A DNA stretch of 64,000 bases from Methylophilus sp. Leaf416 (GCF_001424665.1 NZ_LMQS01000004.1:437680-501679); one strand, 5' to 3'. Numbered from the stretch's first letter, positions 38,054-47,544 are shown. Program-made: numbers and translations. The notes: generated by a model from the sequence alone, not told the origin.

Positions 38054-38851
38054 ATGTTTAATTTCAGTGCAATAAAAGCTGTCCTGTTTGATCTCGATGG
38101 TGTTTTATATATTGGTGACCAATTGATTCCGGGCGCTTTGGCTGCGGTTGCTCAGTTGCGCAAAGCCGGCATCGCCGTGCGCTTTGTAACCAATACCAGC
38201 ACGCTGTCGCTAGACTCTTTACAACAAAAGCTAAACCGGCTGGGCTTCAATACGGTGCCTGAAGAAATCATGAGTGCACCACAAGCGACCATCCAGCATT
38301 TGAAAAAACAGCCTAACCCGGTGTGCAAGTTGCTCCTGGCTGAAGACATTAAAAAAGATTTTGCCTGTTTTGACCAATCTGAAACTGCAGCCAATTATGT
38401 GGTGGTAGGCGATATCGGCGATCAATGGTCTTATGCATTGCTGAATGAGGTATTCCATTGCCTGGTGAATGGTGCGCAACTCATTGCTATTCATAAAAAC
38501 CGTTTTTGGCAGACCGAAAGCGGGTTGCAGATGGATATCGGGGCATTTGTGACCGGCCTGGAATATGCCAGTAATACCAAAGCCATGCTGATGGGTAAGC
38601 CTTCCCGCCATTTTTTCAATATTGTTGTGGACTCGCTGCGCATGAAACCTTCTGAAGTGATGATGGTGGGCGATGATATTGATGCCGATGTTGGCGGCGC
38701 TCAGGATGCCGGTTTGCACGGTGTGCTGGTGAAAACTGGCAAATACCGTGAAACCTATACACGGCTTTCTGCCGTAAACCCGGATGCGATGATTAACTCG
38801 GTGGCCGAGCTGCCTGCTTTACTAGGTTGCCTTTCTGCGGCACCGCAATAA
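38054..38851 (+). CDS. HAD-IIA phosphatase (NagD/LHPP-like)
   Basis: Start chosen at MFNFSAIKAVLFDLDGV with AGAAAGG upstream. HAD motif I is LFDLDGVLYIGD, motif II VTNTST, the large C2 cap lies in the middle, and the C-terminus has MGKPSRHFF and MVGDDIDADVGGAQDAG (motif IV). This arrangement is the HAD-IIA subclass, which includes NagD and LHPP. Substrate is unknown; nucleotides, sugar phosphates or pyrophosphate are family precedents. 265 residues. Confidence 0.85.
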   Translation: MFNFSAIKAVLFDLDGVLYIGDQLIPGALAAVAQLRKAGIAVRFVTNTSTLSLDSLQQKLNRLGFNTVPEEIMSAPQATIQHLKKQPNPVCKLLLAEDIKKDFACFDQSETAANYVVVGDIGDQWSYALLNEVFHCLVNGAQLIAIHKNRFWQTESGLQMDIGAFVTGLEYASNTKAMLMGKPSRHFFNIVVDSLRMKPSEVMMVGDDIDADVGGAQDAGLHGVLVKTGKYRETYTRLSAVNPDAMINSVAELPALLGCLSAAPQ

Positions 38852-38904
38852 AAGCCGAGGCAAGCTGACTCGCCGTTAAGCATGCTGCATAGTATAATCG
38901 CGGC

Positions 38905-40032
38905 ATGTCTGAATCGAACTCTGTTGGTATTGTTAAAGCGCAGGTGGCGCATTTCAACGAACCACTCGCTTTGCAAAGCGGCGCCATCTTGCCGCAATAC
39001 CATCTTGCCTATGAAACCTACGGCGAACTAAACGCGACCAAATCGAATGCGGTGCTTATTTGCCACGCACTGTCTGGCAATCACCACGTAGCTGGTCGTT
39101 ATTCAGAAGATGACAAATACCCAGGCTGGTGGGATAACCTGATTGGCCCCGGCAGGCCGCTGGATACCAACAAATTTTTCGTGATCGGCCTGAATAACCT
39201 GGGTGGCTGTCACGGCAGTAGTGGCCCTTCCAGTGTCGATCCGCTGACCGACCGGCCTTACAGTGCAACGTTTCCAGTGGTGACTGTTGAAGACTGGGTG
39301 GAGTCGCAAGCGCGCTTACTGGATTACCTTGGAATTGAGCAGCTGGCTGCTGTCATTGGCGGTAGCCTTGGCGGAATGCAAGCCCTGCAATGGAATATTG
39401 CCTATCCAGAACGCGTGCGTCACGCGTTCGTCATTGCTTCAGCCCCTAACCTTACCGCCCAGAATATGGCTTTTAATGAAGTCGCACGCCAGGCGATTAT
39501 TACTGACCCCGAGTTTTATGAAGGTGATTATTACAACCATGGCACAGTACCGCGCCGAGGCTTGCGCATCGCGCGTATGTTAGGTCATATCACTTATCTT
39601 TCCGATGATGTGATGGGTGAAAAATTCGGCCGTAAATTACGCCATGGCGAGCTTAAGTACAGCTTCGATGTTGAGTTCGAAATGGAGTCTTACCTGCGTT
39701 ACCAGGGCGATAAATTCGCCGGTGAATTTGATGCGAATACCTATTTGCGCATGACGCGGGCACTGGATTATTTTGATCCGGCAAAAGCGTTTGGCGGCGA
39801 TTTAAGCCAGGCGCTCAAACATGCAAAAGCCAAATTCATTGTAATTTCGTTCACTACCGATTGGCGTTTTTCACCAAGTCGTTCTCGCGAAATTGTGCAG
39901 GCACTGCTGGATAACGCGTTGCCGGTGAAATATGCTGAAGTCACCTCAGCACATGGTCATGATGCCTTCCTGATGCCGGACCCGCATTATCACGACATCA
40001 TGCGTGCTTACCTTGAGCAGGTAAAAGTATGA
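38905..40032 (+). CDS. metX: homoserine O-acyltransferase (MetX family)
   Basis: The alpha/beta-hydrolase acylates homoserine at the start of methionine synthesis. The nucleophile Ser154 lies in [14 protein letters not shown], and the Asp and His of the triad in [10 protein letters not shown] and [11 protein letters not shown]. Many proteobacterial MetX proteins use succinyl-CoA rather than acetyl-CoA; the sequence as read here does not settle that. It overlaps metW by four bases (ATGA). Confidence 0.93.
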   Translation: MSESNSVGIVKAQVAHFNEPLALQSGAILPQYHLAYETYGELNATKSNAVLICHALSGNHHVAGRYSEDDKYPGWWDNLIGPGRPLDTNKFFVIGLNNLGGCHGSSGPSSVDPLTDRPYSATFPVVTVEDWVESQARLLDYLGIEQLAAVIGGSLGGMQALQWNIAYPERVRHAFVIASAPNLTAQNMAFNEVARQAIITDPEFYEGDYYNHGTVPRRGLRIARMLGHITYLSDDVMGEKFGRKLRHGELKYSFDVEFEMESYLRYQGDKFAGEFDANTYLRMTRALDYFDPAKAFGGDLSQALKHAKAKFIVISFTTDWRFSPSRSREIVQALLDNALPVKYAEVTSAHGHDAFLMPDPHYHDIMRAYLEQVKV

Positions 40033-40637
40033 AAAATGCAAATATAACAAATATTCGCCCAGATTTTGCATTAATTACAAACTGGGTGCGCGCAAAAACC
40101 AAGGTGCTGGATTTAGGTTGTGGGGATGGCACCTTGCTGACGCATTTACATGAAACCCTGGATACCACAGGTTATGGCATCGAAAAAGACGATGCCAACT
40201 GGCTGGAAGCGCTGAAAAACGGTGTCGATGTGATCCAGATGAACCTTGAAGAAGGTCTTTCCGGGTTTGAAGACCAGTCGTTTGATACGGTGATCCTGTC
40301 GCAGACCTTGCAAGCCATGCACAATACCGAAACTATTGTTGAAGAAATGCTGCGTGTCGGCCGCGAAGCGATTGTGACTTTCCCCAACTTTGGTTATTGG
40401 CGTAACCGTTTACAAATCGCCACCGGTAATATGCCGGTATCGAAAACCCTACCTTATCAATGGTACGACACGCCTAATGTACACTTATGTACGATTCACG
40501 ATTTTGATGAATTTTGCAATAATCACCACATACAAGTGATTGAACGTAAAGTCATTACCGACGGTGAAGATGTGCATGTACTGCCAAATCTGATGGGCAA
40601 CCTGGCTATGTACCGCCTTAAGAGTAATCATACATAA
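40029..40637 (+). CDS. metW: MetW methyltransferase-like protein
   Basis: MetW is a SAM-methyltransferase-fold protein coupled to MetX in many proteobacteria and required for methionine synthesis, perhaps by activating MetX. Motif [15 protein letters not shown] and the family signatures [23 protein letters not shown] and [19 protein letters not shown] are intact. 202 residues. Its start lies inside the metX stop, which implies coupled translation. Confidence 0.92.
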   Translation: MKNANITNIRPDFALITNWVRAKTKVLDLGCGDGTLLTHLHETLDTTGYGIEKDDANWLEALKNGVDVIQMNLEEGLSGFEDQSFDTVILSQTLQAMHNTETIVEEMLRVGREAIVTFPNFGYWRNRLQIATGNMPVSKTLPYQWYDTPNVHLCTIHDFDEFCNNHHIQVIERKVITDGEDVHVLPNLMGNLAMYRLKSNHT

Positions 40638-40767
40638 ATCAGCTTCTTTGCTATGGGAAGTAGTTTTCTCTCACATTTCTCATCGACTGCTTAATCCGCG
40701 TTGATTCAATGCCAACGCTGCACGCCCTTCACTTCAACTGAAGATTTAATTTTTAAACAACACGCGC

Positions 40768-40817
40768 TTGACTAATCCTGATATTTGTCGATAATGATAA
40801 TAGTTCCCATTATCATT
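40768..40817 (+). promoter_or_regulatory. sigma-70-type promoter with overlapping Fur-like dyad
   Basis: TTGACT (40768-40773) and GATAAT (40790-40795) form -35 and -10 boxes spaced 16 bases. A perfect 9-bp inverted repeat AATGATAAT/ATTATCATT (40793-40801, 40809-40817; 7-base gap) overlaps the -10. Its hexamers, GATAAT twice then ATTATC, are the units of Fur boxes, though the spacing is one hexamer longer than the classical 19-mer. This suggests iron-dependent control of the PEP-CTERM gene. Confidence 0.6.
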
Positions 40818-40927
40818 TAACTGGGAATACATGGTAAAGACGTTTGTGAGTAACGCGGCCAGTTAACAATTCTGGCACTTATTAAAGATGCCAGTCATTA
40901 ATAATTACTCAAAAGGAAGTTAGTCAT

Positions 40928-41614
40928 ATGAAAGCTAAATATCTCAGCATCGTTATCGGTGCAAGCCTGTTCGCAATCGCTGGTCTGGCACAAGCCAATA
41001 CCACTTATAGCAGTTTCGTTGACATTGCCAATTCTGTTTCTTTCGACGGCTGGAACCAGCTTAACCGTAACCGTGTTGATAATAATGGCGCTGCTAATCC
41101 ATTGACTGCAGCCCAGCTGGCAGCGGGAACAGCTGGTAACGTGGCAGGTTCAGGCGATGCATTGCTGACGCAAATTTCCGGCAGCTACTACCCCGCCGGC
41201 TTCGGTTTGTACGGCGATGGGAACCTGACCTTTACTGATAATACTGTTTCAAACAACATCGGCTCACTGGTATTCCAGGGCATCGTTAATGACTTTAATG
41301 CTTCATTCGGTGGTGAGGCCTATACCATTACGCTGAGCTACAACGGCGGTAACCAGGCGATTGCCGGCGCATTGGTAAACTTTGGGAATACTGGTACTGT
41401 GGATGACTATTACCGCTACTCCTGGGATCTGAGTGGTGTTTCTACCCCCATCACTTCTTACACTCTGAGTTTCAGCGCTGGCTTCTCACAAGCACTGGCT
41501 TTCCAGGTGGATCAGGTGGCATCAGCGTCCGCCGTTCCTGAGGCTGATAGCTACGCCATGATGTTACTGGGTCTTGGCGTGATGGGTTTTGTAGCTTGTC
41601 GTCGCAGCAAGTAA
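40928..41614 (+). CDS. secreted PEP-CTERM sorting-domain protein
   Basis: A signal peptide ends near AQA (residue 23). The body of about 180 residues is rich in Asn, Gly, Ser and Thr and low in charge, with a beta-sandwich look. The C-terminus (about residues 203-228) is a PEP-CTERM tripartite signal: VPEA motif, hydrophobic helix YAMMLLGLGVMGFVA, and basic CRRSK end. Such proteins are cut by exosortase and exported, often with exopolysaccharide. No exosortase lies in the window. The function of the body is unknown. Promoter and Fur-like dyad lie about 110-160 bases upstream. Confidence 0.88.
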   Translation: MKAKYLSIVIGASLFAIAGLAQANTTYSSFVDIANSVSFDGWNQLNRNRVDNNGAANPLTAAQLAAGTAGNVAGSGDALLTQISGSYYPAGFGLYGDGNLTFTDNTVSNNIGSLVFQGIVNDFNASFGGEAYTITLSYNGGNQAIAGALVNFGNTGTVDDYYRYSWDLSGVSTPITSYTLSFSAGFSQALAFQVDQVASASAVPEADSYAMMLLGLGVMGFVACRRSK

Positions 41615-41632
41615 GCTCAAAATAAAGTCATG

Positions 41633-41664
41633 AAAAAAAGCCCCGGTTGTTGCCGGGGCTTTTT
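41633..41664. terminator. intrinsic terminator between PEP-CTERM gene and regulator gene
   Basis: Stem GCCCCGG/CCGGGGC with loop TTGTTG, A-tract on the left and T-tract on the right. It serves both converging genes. Confidence 0.9.
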
Positions 41665-41673
41665 ATTGTCTGA

Positions 41674-43560
41674 TCAAGCCAGGTGTAATGCTTTCAAACG
41701 ACGATAAAGTGTATTCCTGCTCATACCCAGCTGGCGTGCAGCGGCGGAAACATTTCCAGCATGCTGTTGCATAGCCAAACGTATAACCTCATCAGATTGC
41801 GCCTTTAAAGTTAATGCAGGACGCACCGCTTGGTGACTGATGGCTGCATCTTCAAGCTCATCCATAAAGTCCTGCGTCAAATGCATCAAATCTATGACCG
41901 CGCCATCCGCTAAAGCCAGTGCAGTGCGCAACACATTATGCAATTGCCGCACATTGCCTGGCCATGGGTGACGGGCAAACAAAGCCATGACTTCTGCACT
42001 GATTTCACTCTCTGGTGACTGCTCAACCTGCAAAATTAAACTGATCAGGCGCTGTAAATCCTGGCGCTGGCGTAAGGCTGGCAATTGCACTGCCAGTCCA
42101 TTAATACGGTAGTACAAATCACTACGGAATTCCCCTGCAGTGACTTTATCTTTCAGTTTCTGGTTGGTCGCGCTGATCAGCATAAAGTTAACCGGAATCG
42201 ACTTGCTGGAGCCCAGCGGTGTCACGCAGCGCTCTTGCAGCACGCGTAACAAACGCGCCTGTAGTGACAAGGGCATATCGCCAATTTCATCCAGGAACAG
42301 CGTGCCGCCATCAGCCTGCTGGATTTTGCCAGAATTACCTTTGCGCTTAGCGCCGGTATAAGCGCCTTCTTCATAGCCAAACAGTTCGGCTTCTATCAGG
42401 CCTTCGGGCAAGGCAGCGCAATTGACCGCAATAAAAGGTTGGTCGCGACGTGCGCTGGCATCATGAATCGCACGAGAAAATAATTCTTTTCCGGCGCCCG
42501 TTTCACCTAATACCAGCATGGGAATATCGCGATTCAATACTTGCTTGACTTGAGAGATGGCCAGTTTAAGCTGTGCATCGCCAGTATCGAGCATTTCCAG
42601 GCTGGCCGCAGATTCCCGTGGTTGGGAAACCGCTGGGCGTGAACGCGTGCTGGTTTGAACGGAAGCACGTGCAAACAGTCGGGCGCCATTCCGCAATTGC
42701 ATGGGGAATAACAAATCACCACCCTGGCAGCGTTGTTTGAATGTCACCCAAGATTCATCGAACACATCGCTGAATTGCACCCGCCGCTTAGCCAGCACAT
42801 CTTCATCCAGAGGCAAGCCGAACTGGAATTGTCCGCTACGATTGATGGCACGCAACTGGCCATCACTATCAAATAACGCCAGGCCTTCCCATAGCGTACC
42901 GATAAATTCTGATCGTGCATGAAAATGCACGCCTATCTCACCTTGTGCAGTGGCATGAAACAAACGGTTCTCGACCATTTGCGCTGCCATTTTCACCAGT
43001 GCCAGCGTGTGTTGCTGTGGCTGGTTCAAATCATTGGATACATCTAATGTAGCCACTAACTGGTTATTGGCTGCAAAGATCGGTACTGCCGAGCAGCTGA
43101 GTGAGTGGTGATAGGCCATAAAGTGCTCAGCACCCTGCACGCTGATGGGGGCACGCTCAACCAGCGCTGTGCCTATGGCATTTGTCCCGCGATGCTCTTC
43201 ACTCCAGGAAGCACCAGGTAATAAAGAAGCACGGATGTCGCCCTGCTCCACGCCTTCACCCATGGTGCGCAGGATCACACCTTCATTGTCCGTGAGAATG
43301 ACCAGGCTACGCGTATGTGCAATCTGCCCGCTTAAGGTCATCATTTCAGGTTCAGCATGCGTGAGCAACAAACGATTTTGCTCTAGCCGTTGTGCTAATT
43401 CTTGCGCGGTGATGATCTGGTCATGTGCTGGTGCCTGCTCATCTACACCTTTGACCATGCAACGACGCCATGAGCGTTCAATCGCTTCGGCAATGGCCAG
43501 TTGATCGTCGCGCATGACTGGCAACGATGTATGTGTAGAGGCTGGAGAAAACTTTGACAT
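41674..43560 (-). CDS. sigma-54-dependent activator, AcoR type (GAF-AAA+-Fis)
   Basis: The protein (628 residues from the ATG at 43560) has an N-terminal GAF-type sensor of the AcoR kind (EEHRGTNAIGTALVERAP, FMAYHHSLSCSAVPI), a AAA+ domain with Walker A GETGAGKE near 352-359, the sigma-54 contact loop GAYTGA near 399-404 (GAFTGA with F to Y), Walker B GTLFLDEIGDM, and a C-terminal Fis helix-turn-helix (NVSAAARQLGMSRNTLYRRL). A GTG at 43617 gives 19 more residues, but that stretch consists of the direct repeats, so 43560 is preferred. It is divergent from xoxF, whose promoter is of sigma-54 type. Confidence 0.9.
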   Translation of the reverse strand: MSKFSPASTHTSLPVMRDDQLAIAEAIERSWRRCMVKGVDEQAPAHDQIITAQELAQRLEQNRLLLTHAEPEMMTLSGQIAHTRSLVILTDNEGVILRTMGEGVEQGDIRASLLPGASWSEEHRGTNAIGTALVERAPISVQGAEHFMAYHHSLSCSAVPIFAANNQLVATLDVSNDLNQPQQHTLALVKMAAQMVENRLFHATAQGEIGVHFHARSEFIGTLWEGLALFDSDGQLRAINRSGQFQFGLPLDEDVLAKRRVQFSDVFDESWVTFKQRCQGGDLLFPMQLRNGARLFARASVQTSTRSRPAVSQPRESAASLEMLDTGDAQLKLAISQVKQVLNRDIPMLVLGETGAGKELFSRAIHDASARRDQPFIAVNCAALPEGLIEAELFGYEEGAYTGAKRKGNSGKIQQADGGTLFLDEIGDMPLSLQARLLRVLQERCVTPLGSSKSIPVNFMLISATNQKLKDKVTAGEFRSDLYYRINGLAVQLPALRQRQDLQRLISLILQVEQSPESEISAEVMALFARHPWPGNVRQLHNVLRTALALADGAVIDLMHLTQDFMDELEDAAISHQAVRPALTLKAQSDEVIRLAMQQHAGNVSAAARQLGMSRNTLYRRLKALHLA

Positions 43561-43566
43561 CACTGC

Positions 43567-43630
43567 TTGAACACCTGTATCACGCGATTGAACAACTGTA
43601 TCAGTTTGACACACCACTGAACAGTTTTCA
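43567..43630. promoter_or_regulatory. direct-repeat operator array (candidate activator sites)
   Basis: TTGAACACCTGTATCA (43567-43582) and TTGAACAACTGTATCA (43588-43603) differ at one base and are offset by 21 bases, two helical turns. A weaker third copy CTGAACAGTTTTCA starts at 43617. They lie about 95-155 bases upstream of the xoxF -24 element, the usual distance for sigma-54 enhancer sites, and beside the activator's own start, so autoregulation is also possible. Confidence 0.65.
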
Positions 43631-43721
43631 CCGTTCCAGAATGCATGACCGTAGCTGGTACCTAAGAATAACCTTTTGATTTTAATTCATTTTTTTCATT
43701 ACCTCAAATAAAATTCATGTC

Positions 43722-43738
43722 TGGCACAGGGGTTGCAA
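43722..43738 (+). promoter_or_regulatory. sigma-54 (-24/-12) promoter of xoxF
   Basis: TGGCACAGGGGTTGCAA matches the consensus TGGCAC-N5-TTGC in every key position, with GG and GC separated by 10 bases. Transcription should start near 43748, giving a leader of about 80 bases before xoxF. Confidence 0.88.
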
Positions 43739-43828
43739 TCAATGGTCTGCGAGTAACAAAAGAAGCATTTGCTTACTGGCGTATAACTCATTTATTCCAG
43801 CTTCAAACACACCATTTTGGAGGTATGT

Positions 43829-45697
43829 ATGCAACACCAAATCAAGCTTGCCATCACTGCAATGATGCTAGCCGGCATGAGCACCAGTGTATGGGCCAAT
43901 GCCGAACTGGACGCCATGATGAAGGATGACAACCAATGGGCCATGGCGCGTAAAGATTACGCCAACCAGGGTTACAGCAAACTGTCACAAATCAACAAAG
44001 GCAATGTCAAAAACGTCAAACTGGCCTGGTCATTCGCGACCGGCGTTAACCGGGGTCACGAAGGTGCGCCGTTGGTTATTGGCAATACCATGTACATCCA
44101 TACCGCATTTCCGAACAACGTCTATGCGCTGGACCTGGACAACAACCAGAAGATCCGCTGGTCTTATTTCCCTAAACAGGATCCGGACGTGCAGTCTGTT
44201 TTGTGCTGTGACAACGTAAACAAAGGCCTGGGTTACGGCGACGGTAAGATTTTCCTGCAACAGAATAATGGTGTGCTGGTGGCGCTGGATGCCAAAACCG
44301 GTGCCAAAATATGGGACGTAAAGGTCAACGACCCGAAAACAGGCGCGGCCAATACCAATGTCCCTCACGTATTTAAAGACAAAGTGGTGACTGGCTGTTC
44401 AGGCGGCGAATTCGGCGTACGTTGCCATATTTCTGCTTATAGCATCAAAGATGGCAGCCTGTTATGGAAAGCCTATAGCACAGGCCCGGATAGCGAAATG
44501 CTGATTGGTAAAGACTTTAACAAAGAGAATCCGCATTACAGCGCCTTATCTGTTTACCAGGATGTGAATGGTGGCAACAAAGAGGGCGGTTCTTTCAAGC
44601 CTCTGGATAAATCGCAACTGAAATATCCTGAAGCTGACCTCGGCGTACGTACCTGGCATAAACCGCAACAGCAAAAAGATGGGTGGCAGAATGGTGGCGG
44701 CCCAACCTGGGGCTGGTACTCCTATGACCCGAAACTCAACCTGATGTACTACGGTACCGGTAATCCTGGTACCTGGAACCCGGACGTACGGCCAGGCGAC
44801 AACAAATGGTCAATGACGATTTTCGCGCGTGACCTCGACACCGGCATGGCGCGCTGGGCTTACCAGATGACGCCACATGATGAGTGGGATTATGACGGCA
44901 TGAACGAAATCATCCTGTGGGAAGCCAACGGTAAACAACTGGCGTCTCATTTTGACCGTAATGGTTTTGGCTATACCTTTGACCGCACCAACGGCAGCTT
45001 GCTGGTGGCAGAGAAAATGCATCCTTTTGTCAACTGGGCCAGCAAGATTGACTTGAAAACCGGTATTCCGGTGAAAGATGCCAAATATTCTACCCATCAG
45101 GATTACAACGCCAAAGGTATTTGTCCATCAGCTCTGGGCGTGAAAGATGAACAACCGGCAGCTTACTCACCGAAGAACAAAATGTTTTACGTGCCACTGA
45201 ACCATGTATGTATGACGTACGAGCCGGTTGAATCCAAATACGTGGCCGGCCAGCCATGGGTAGGCGCTACCTTGACCATGTTTGCCGGCCCGGACGGTGT
45301 GATGGGCGGCTTTATGGCCTGGGATGCGCTGAAGGGTAAAGCGCAGTGGTATAACAAAGAGAAATTCTCTGCCTGGGGTGGTGCGCTGGTGACTTCAACT
45401 GACCTGGTGTTTTACGGGACGTTGGACCGTTGGGTAAAAGCACTGGATGCCAAAACTGGTAAAGAATTGTGGAAGTTCCAGGTGGGTTCCGGTGTGGTTG
45501 GCAACATGATCACTTACGGTCACAAAGGCAAGCAATATGTAGGCGTATTGTCAGGGATTGGCGGCTGGGCTGGAGTTGCGATGAATCTGGGCCTGACCAA
45601 TGAAACCGATGGCTTGGGGGCTGCTGGTGGCTACAAAGAGCTGACCAAGTACAACGCGGCACCTGGTGGTGGCGCAATGAACGTGTTCAGCCTGTAA
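43829..45697 (+). CDS. xoxF: lanthanide-type PQQ methanol dehydrogenase (XoxF-like)
   Basis: The start at 43829 has GGAGG five bases upstream; the signal peptide ends at VWA (residue 23). The 622-residue product is an eight-bladed PQQ propeller with the vicinal disulfide Cys126-Cys127 (VLCCDN), Glu194 in SGGEFG, catalytic Asp354 in DEWDYD and the additional Asp356 that binds lanthanides; calcium MxaF enzymes have Ala there. It oxidises methanol in the periplasm and hands electrons to cytochrome c. Tryptophan-docking repeats such as DAKTGKELWKFQ are present. No mxa genes or xoxJ lie nearby. The clade (XoxF4 is usual in Methylophilaceae) needs a tree. A related PQQ alcohol dehydrogenase is less likely. 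Confidence 0.9.
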   Translation: MQHQIKLAITAMMLAGMSTSVWANAELDAMMKDDNQWAMARKDYANQGYSKLSQINKGNVKNVKLAWSFATGVNRGHEGAPLVIGNTMYIHTAFPNNVYALDLDNNQKIRWSYFPKQDPDVQSVLCCDNVNKGLGYGDGKIFLQQNNGVLVALDAKTGAKIWDVKVNDPKTGAANTNVPHVFKDKVVTGCSGGEFGVRCHISAYSIKDGSLLWKAYSTGPDSEMLIGKDFNKENPHYSALSVYQDVNGGNKEGGSFKPLDKSQLKYPEADLGVRTWHKPQQQKDGWQNGGGPTWGWYSYDPKLNLMYYGTGNPGTWNPDVRPGDNKWSMTIFARDLDTGMARWAYQMTPHDEWDYDGMNEIILWEANGKQLASHFDRNGFGYTFDRTNGSLLVAEKMHPFVNWASKIDLKTGIPVKDAKYSTHQDYNAKGICPSALGVKDEQPAAYSPKNKMFYVPLNHVCMTYEPVESKYVAGQPWVGATLTMFAGPDGVMGGFMAWDALKGKAQWYNKEKFSAWGGALVTSTDLVFYGTLDRWVKALDAKTGKELWKFQVGSGVVGNMITYGHKGKQYVGVLSGIGGWAGVAMNLGLTNETDGLGAAGGYKELTKYNAAPGGGAMNVFSL

Positions 45698-45720
45698 TAC
45701 ATTTTTCAAGGAATGACTCT

Positions 45721-46041
45721 ATGCATTTATTCATTAAAAGCCTGGCAATGACTACCCTGTTGGGGATGACAGCTTCTGTCATGGCAGGTAGTAATGCCGA
45801 AGCACTGGCGCAAAAAAGTAATTGTCTGATGTGCCACAGTGTGGATAAAAAAATCCTGGGACCAGCCTATAAGGATGTTGCCGCCAAATACAAAGGCGAC
45901 AAATCTGCGGAGGCAAAATTGATCCAGAAAGTAAAAGCCGGCGGCAGTGGCGCGTGGGGTGATATGCCCATGCCGCCTAACAGCCCGCAGGTAAAGGACG
46001 AAGATATTAAAACCTTGGTCCAGTGGATACTCAGTTTGTAG
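45721..46041 (+). CDS. small periplasmic class I cytochrome c (c-551/c-552 type)
   Basis: A signal peptide of about 22 residues (end VMA) precedes a mature protein of about 84 residues with heme motif CLMCH at 35-39 and the methionine ligand in DMPMPPN. Size and motif order match c-551/c-552 electron carriers. It begins 23 bases after xoxF, so it shares the transcript and is the likely electron acceptor, in place of the larger XoxG cytochrome found elsewhere. Confidence 0.9.
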   Translation: MHLFIKSLAMTTLLGMTASVMAGSNAEALAQKSNCLMCHSVDKKILGPAYKDVAAKYKGDKSAEAKLIQKVKAGGSGAWGDMPMPPNSPQVKDEDIKTLVQWILSL

Positions 46042-46086
46042 GGGTTTTTCCACAAAGTATTGTTTGACCATTTGATCTCCGAGTGT

Positions 46087-46114
46087 GCCAACCCGCAAGG
46101 GTTGGCTTTTTTTT
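46087..46114 (+). terminator. intrinsic terminator of the xoxF-cytochrome operon
   Basis: Perfect 8-bp stem GCCAACCC/GGGTTGGC with GCAA tetraloop and eight T residues. One of the strongest terminators in the window; it closes the xoxF unit before ampG. Confidence 0.95.
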
Positions 46115-46157
46115 ACCTGGCGAATGTCTGCCTGACAAAAGCGATTACAATACGGAC

Positions 46158-47402
46158 ATGACCATCGCACAAACCCTGTTTACACGCCGCATGCTGATGT
46201 GTGTGGCGCTTGGCTTCAGCTCCGGCCTACCTCTTTACCTTTTACTGCAGTTATTACCCGCCTGGCTACGCAGCGAAGGGCTCAATTTAAAAACCATTGC
46301 CGCGTTCGCATTTATGCAACTGCCGTATACCTGGAAATTTCTATGGGCACCGTTGATGGACCGCTATACATTACTGGCAAGCCTGGGCCGCAGACGTAGC
46401 TGGATACTGTTCACTCAATTTGCATTGTTGGGCTCCATCATTGCACTTGGCTCGTTTCAACCAGCATTTGATATCACCGCGGTTGCATTACTGGCAACAC
46501 TGGTCGCTTTATTCTCCGCCAGCCAGGATATTGTGATTGATGCCTACCGACGCGAAATACTGAGCGACGAAGAATTGGGTTTGGGCAACAGTATTCATGT
46601 GAATGCCTACCGTATCGCCGGATTAGTCCCTGGCTCACTGGCATTAATCCTGGCCGACCATATGGCCTGGTCGCAAGTGTTTCTGATTGTGGGTTTATTT
46701 ATGCTACCCGGCATAGGCTTTACCCTGTGGTCACAAGAACCAGCGGCCGCCAGCATGCCAAAAACATTGCTGGCTTCCGTGGTCGAACCCTTTAAGGAAT
46801 TTATCCATCGCAGTGGCTGGCAACATGCAGTCTGGGTATTGCTGTTTATTCTGTTGTATAAACTGGGTGACAGCATGGCCACAGCACTCGCTACACCGTT
46901 CTATATTGATATGGGTTTCAGCAAAACCGATATCGGTGCGATTGCCAAAGGCAGCGGCCTGGTGATGCAGATTGCCGGTGCTTTTGTCGGCGGCTTGTGG
47001 ATGCTCAAGTTAGGTATTAATCGCGGCTTATGGGTATTTGGTGTCATACAGGCATTAGCTATTTTTGGTTTTGCCTGGCTGGCACAAAGCGGGCCTTTTA
47101 CTGAGATTGGCGCTGCCGAGCGTAGCATGCTGGCATTTGTGATTGGTGCCGAGGCGTTTGGCATCGGCTTGGGAACCGCGGCATATGTGGCTTATATGGC
47201 GCGTGAAACCAACCCTGCATATACAGCGACACAACTGGCATTGTTTACCAGTTTGTCGGCAGTGCCGCGTTCGGTGTTTAATGCACTTACCGGCGGGATG
47301 GTAGAAAATTTGGGGTGGGAACAGTTTTTTTATGTGTGTATGTTGCTGACCATTCCGGGGATGGTGTTGTTGTTTAAGGTAGCGCCGTGGCGGGCACGGT
47401 AA
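46158..47402 (+). CDS. ampG: AmpG-family muropeptide permease (MFS)
   Basis: The 414-residue protein has 12 hydrophobic segments and AmpG hallmarks: GFSSGLPLYLLLQLLPAWLR near the N-terminus, the PYTWKFLWAPLMDRY loop, ASQDIVIDAYRREIL, and GDSMATALATPFYIDMGFSK. AmpG imports anhydromuropeptides for recycling, the step upstream of Mpl. The ATG at 46158 is chosen because it gives a normal N-terminus and lies after the terminator; the frame continues back through the hairpin. Confidence 0.92.
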   Translation: MTIAQTLFTRRMLMCVALGFSSGLPLYLLLQLLPAWLRSEGLNLKTIAAFAFMQLPYTWKFLWAPLMDRYTLLASLGRRRSWILFTQFALLGSIIALGSFQPAFDITAVALLATLVALFSASQDIVIDAYRREILSDEELGLGNSIHVNAYRIAGLVPGSLALILADHMAWSQVFLIVGLFMLPGIGFTLWSQEPAAASMPKTLLASVVEPFKEFIHRSGWQHAVWVLLFILLYKLGDSMATALATPFYIDMGFSKTDIGAIAKGSGLVMQIAGAFVGGLWMLKLGINRGLWVFGVIQALAIFGFAWLAQSGPFTEIGAAERSMLAFVIGAEAFGIGLGTAAYVAYMARETNPAYTATQLALFTSLSAVPRSVFNALTGGMVENLGWEQFFYVCMLLTIPGMVLLFKVAPWRAR

Positions 47403-47544
47403 AGTCTGGAAGTTAAATTCTTTGGTTAGTCGCCCCGGTGCAGATATAGCATAGGGGTCCGCGTAGCAAGCTTTGTGGCTGCTACACCCTTCGCCAGAAT
47501 CAAAGTGCCTTACAAACTATTTAAGTTAGAACTTTCAGCCAATA

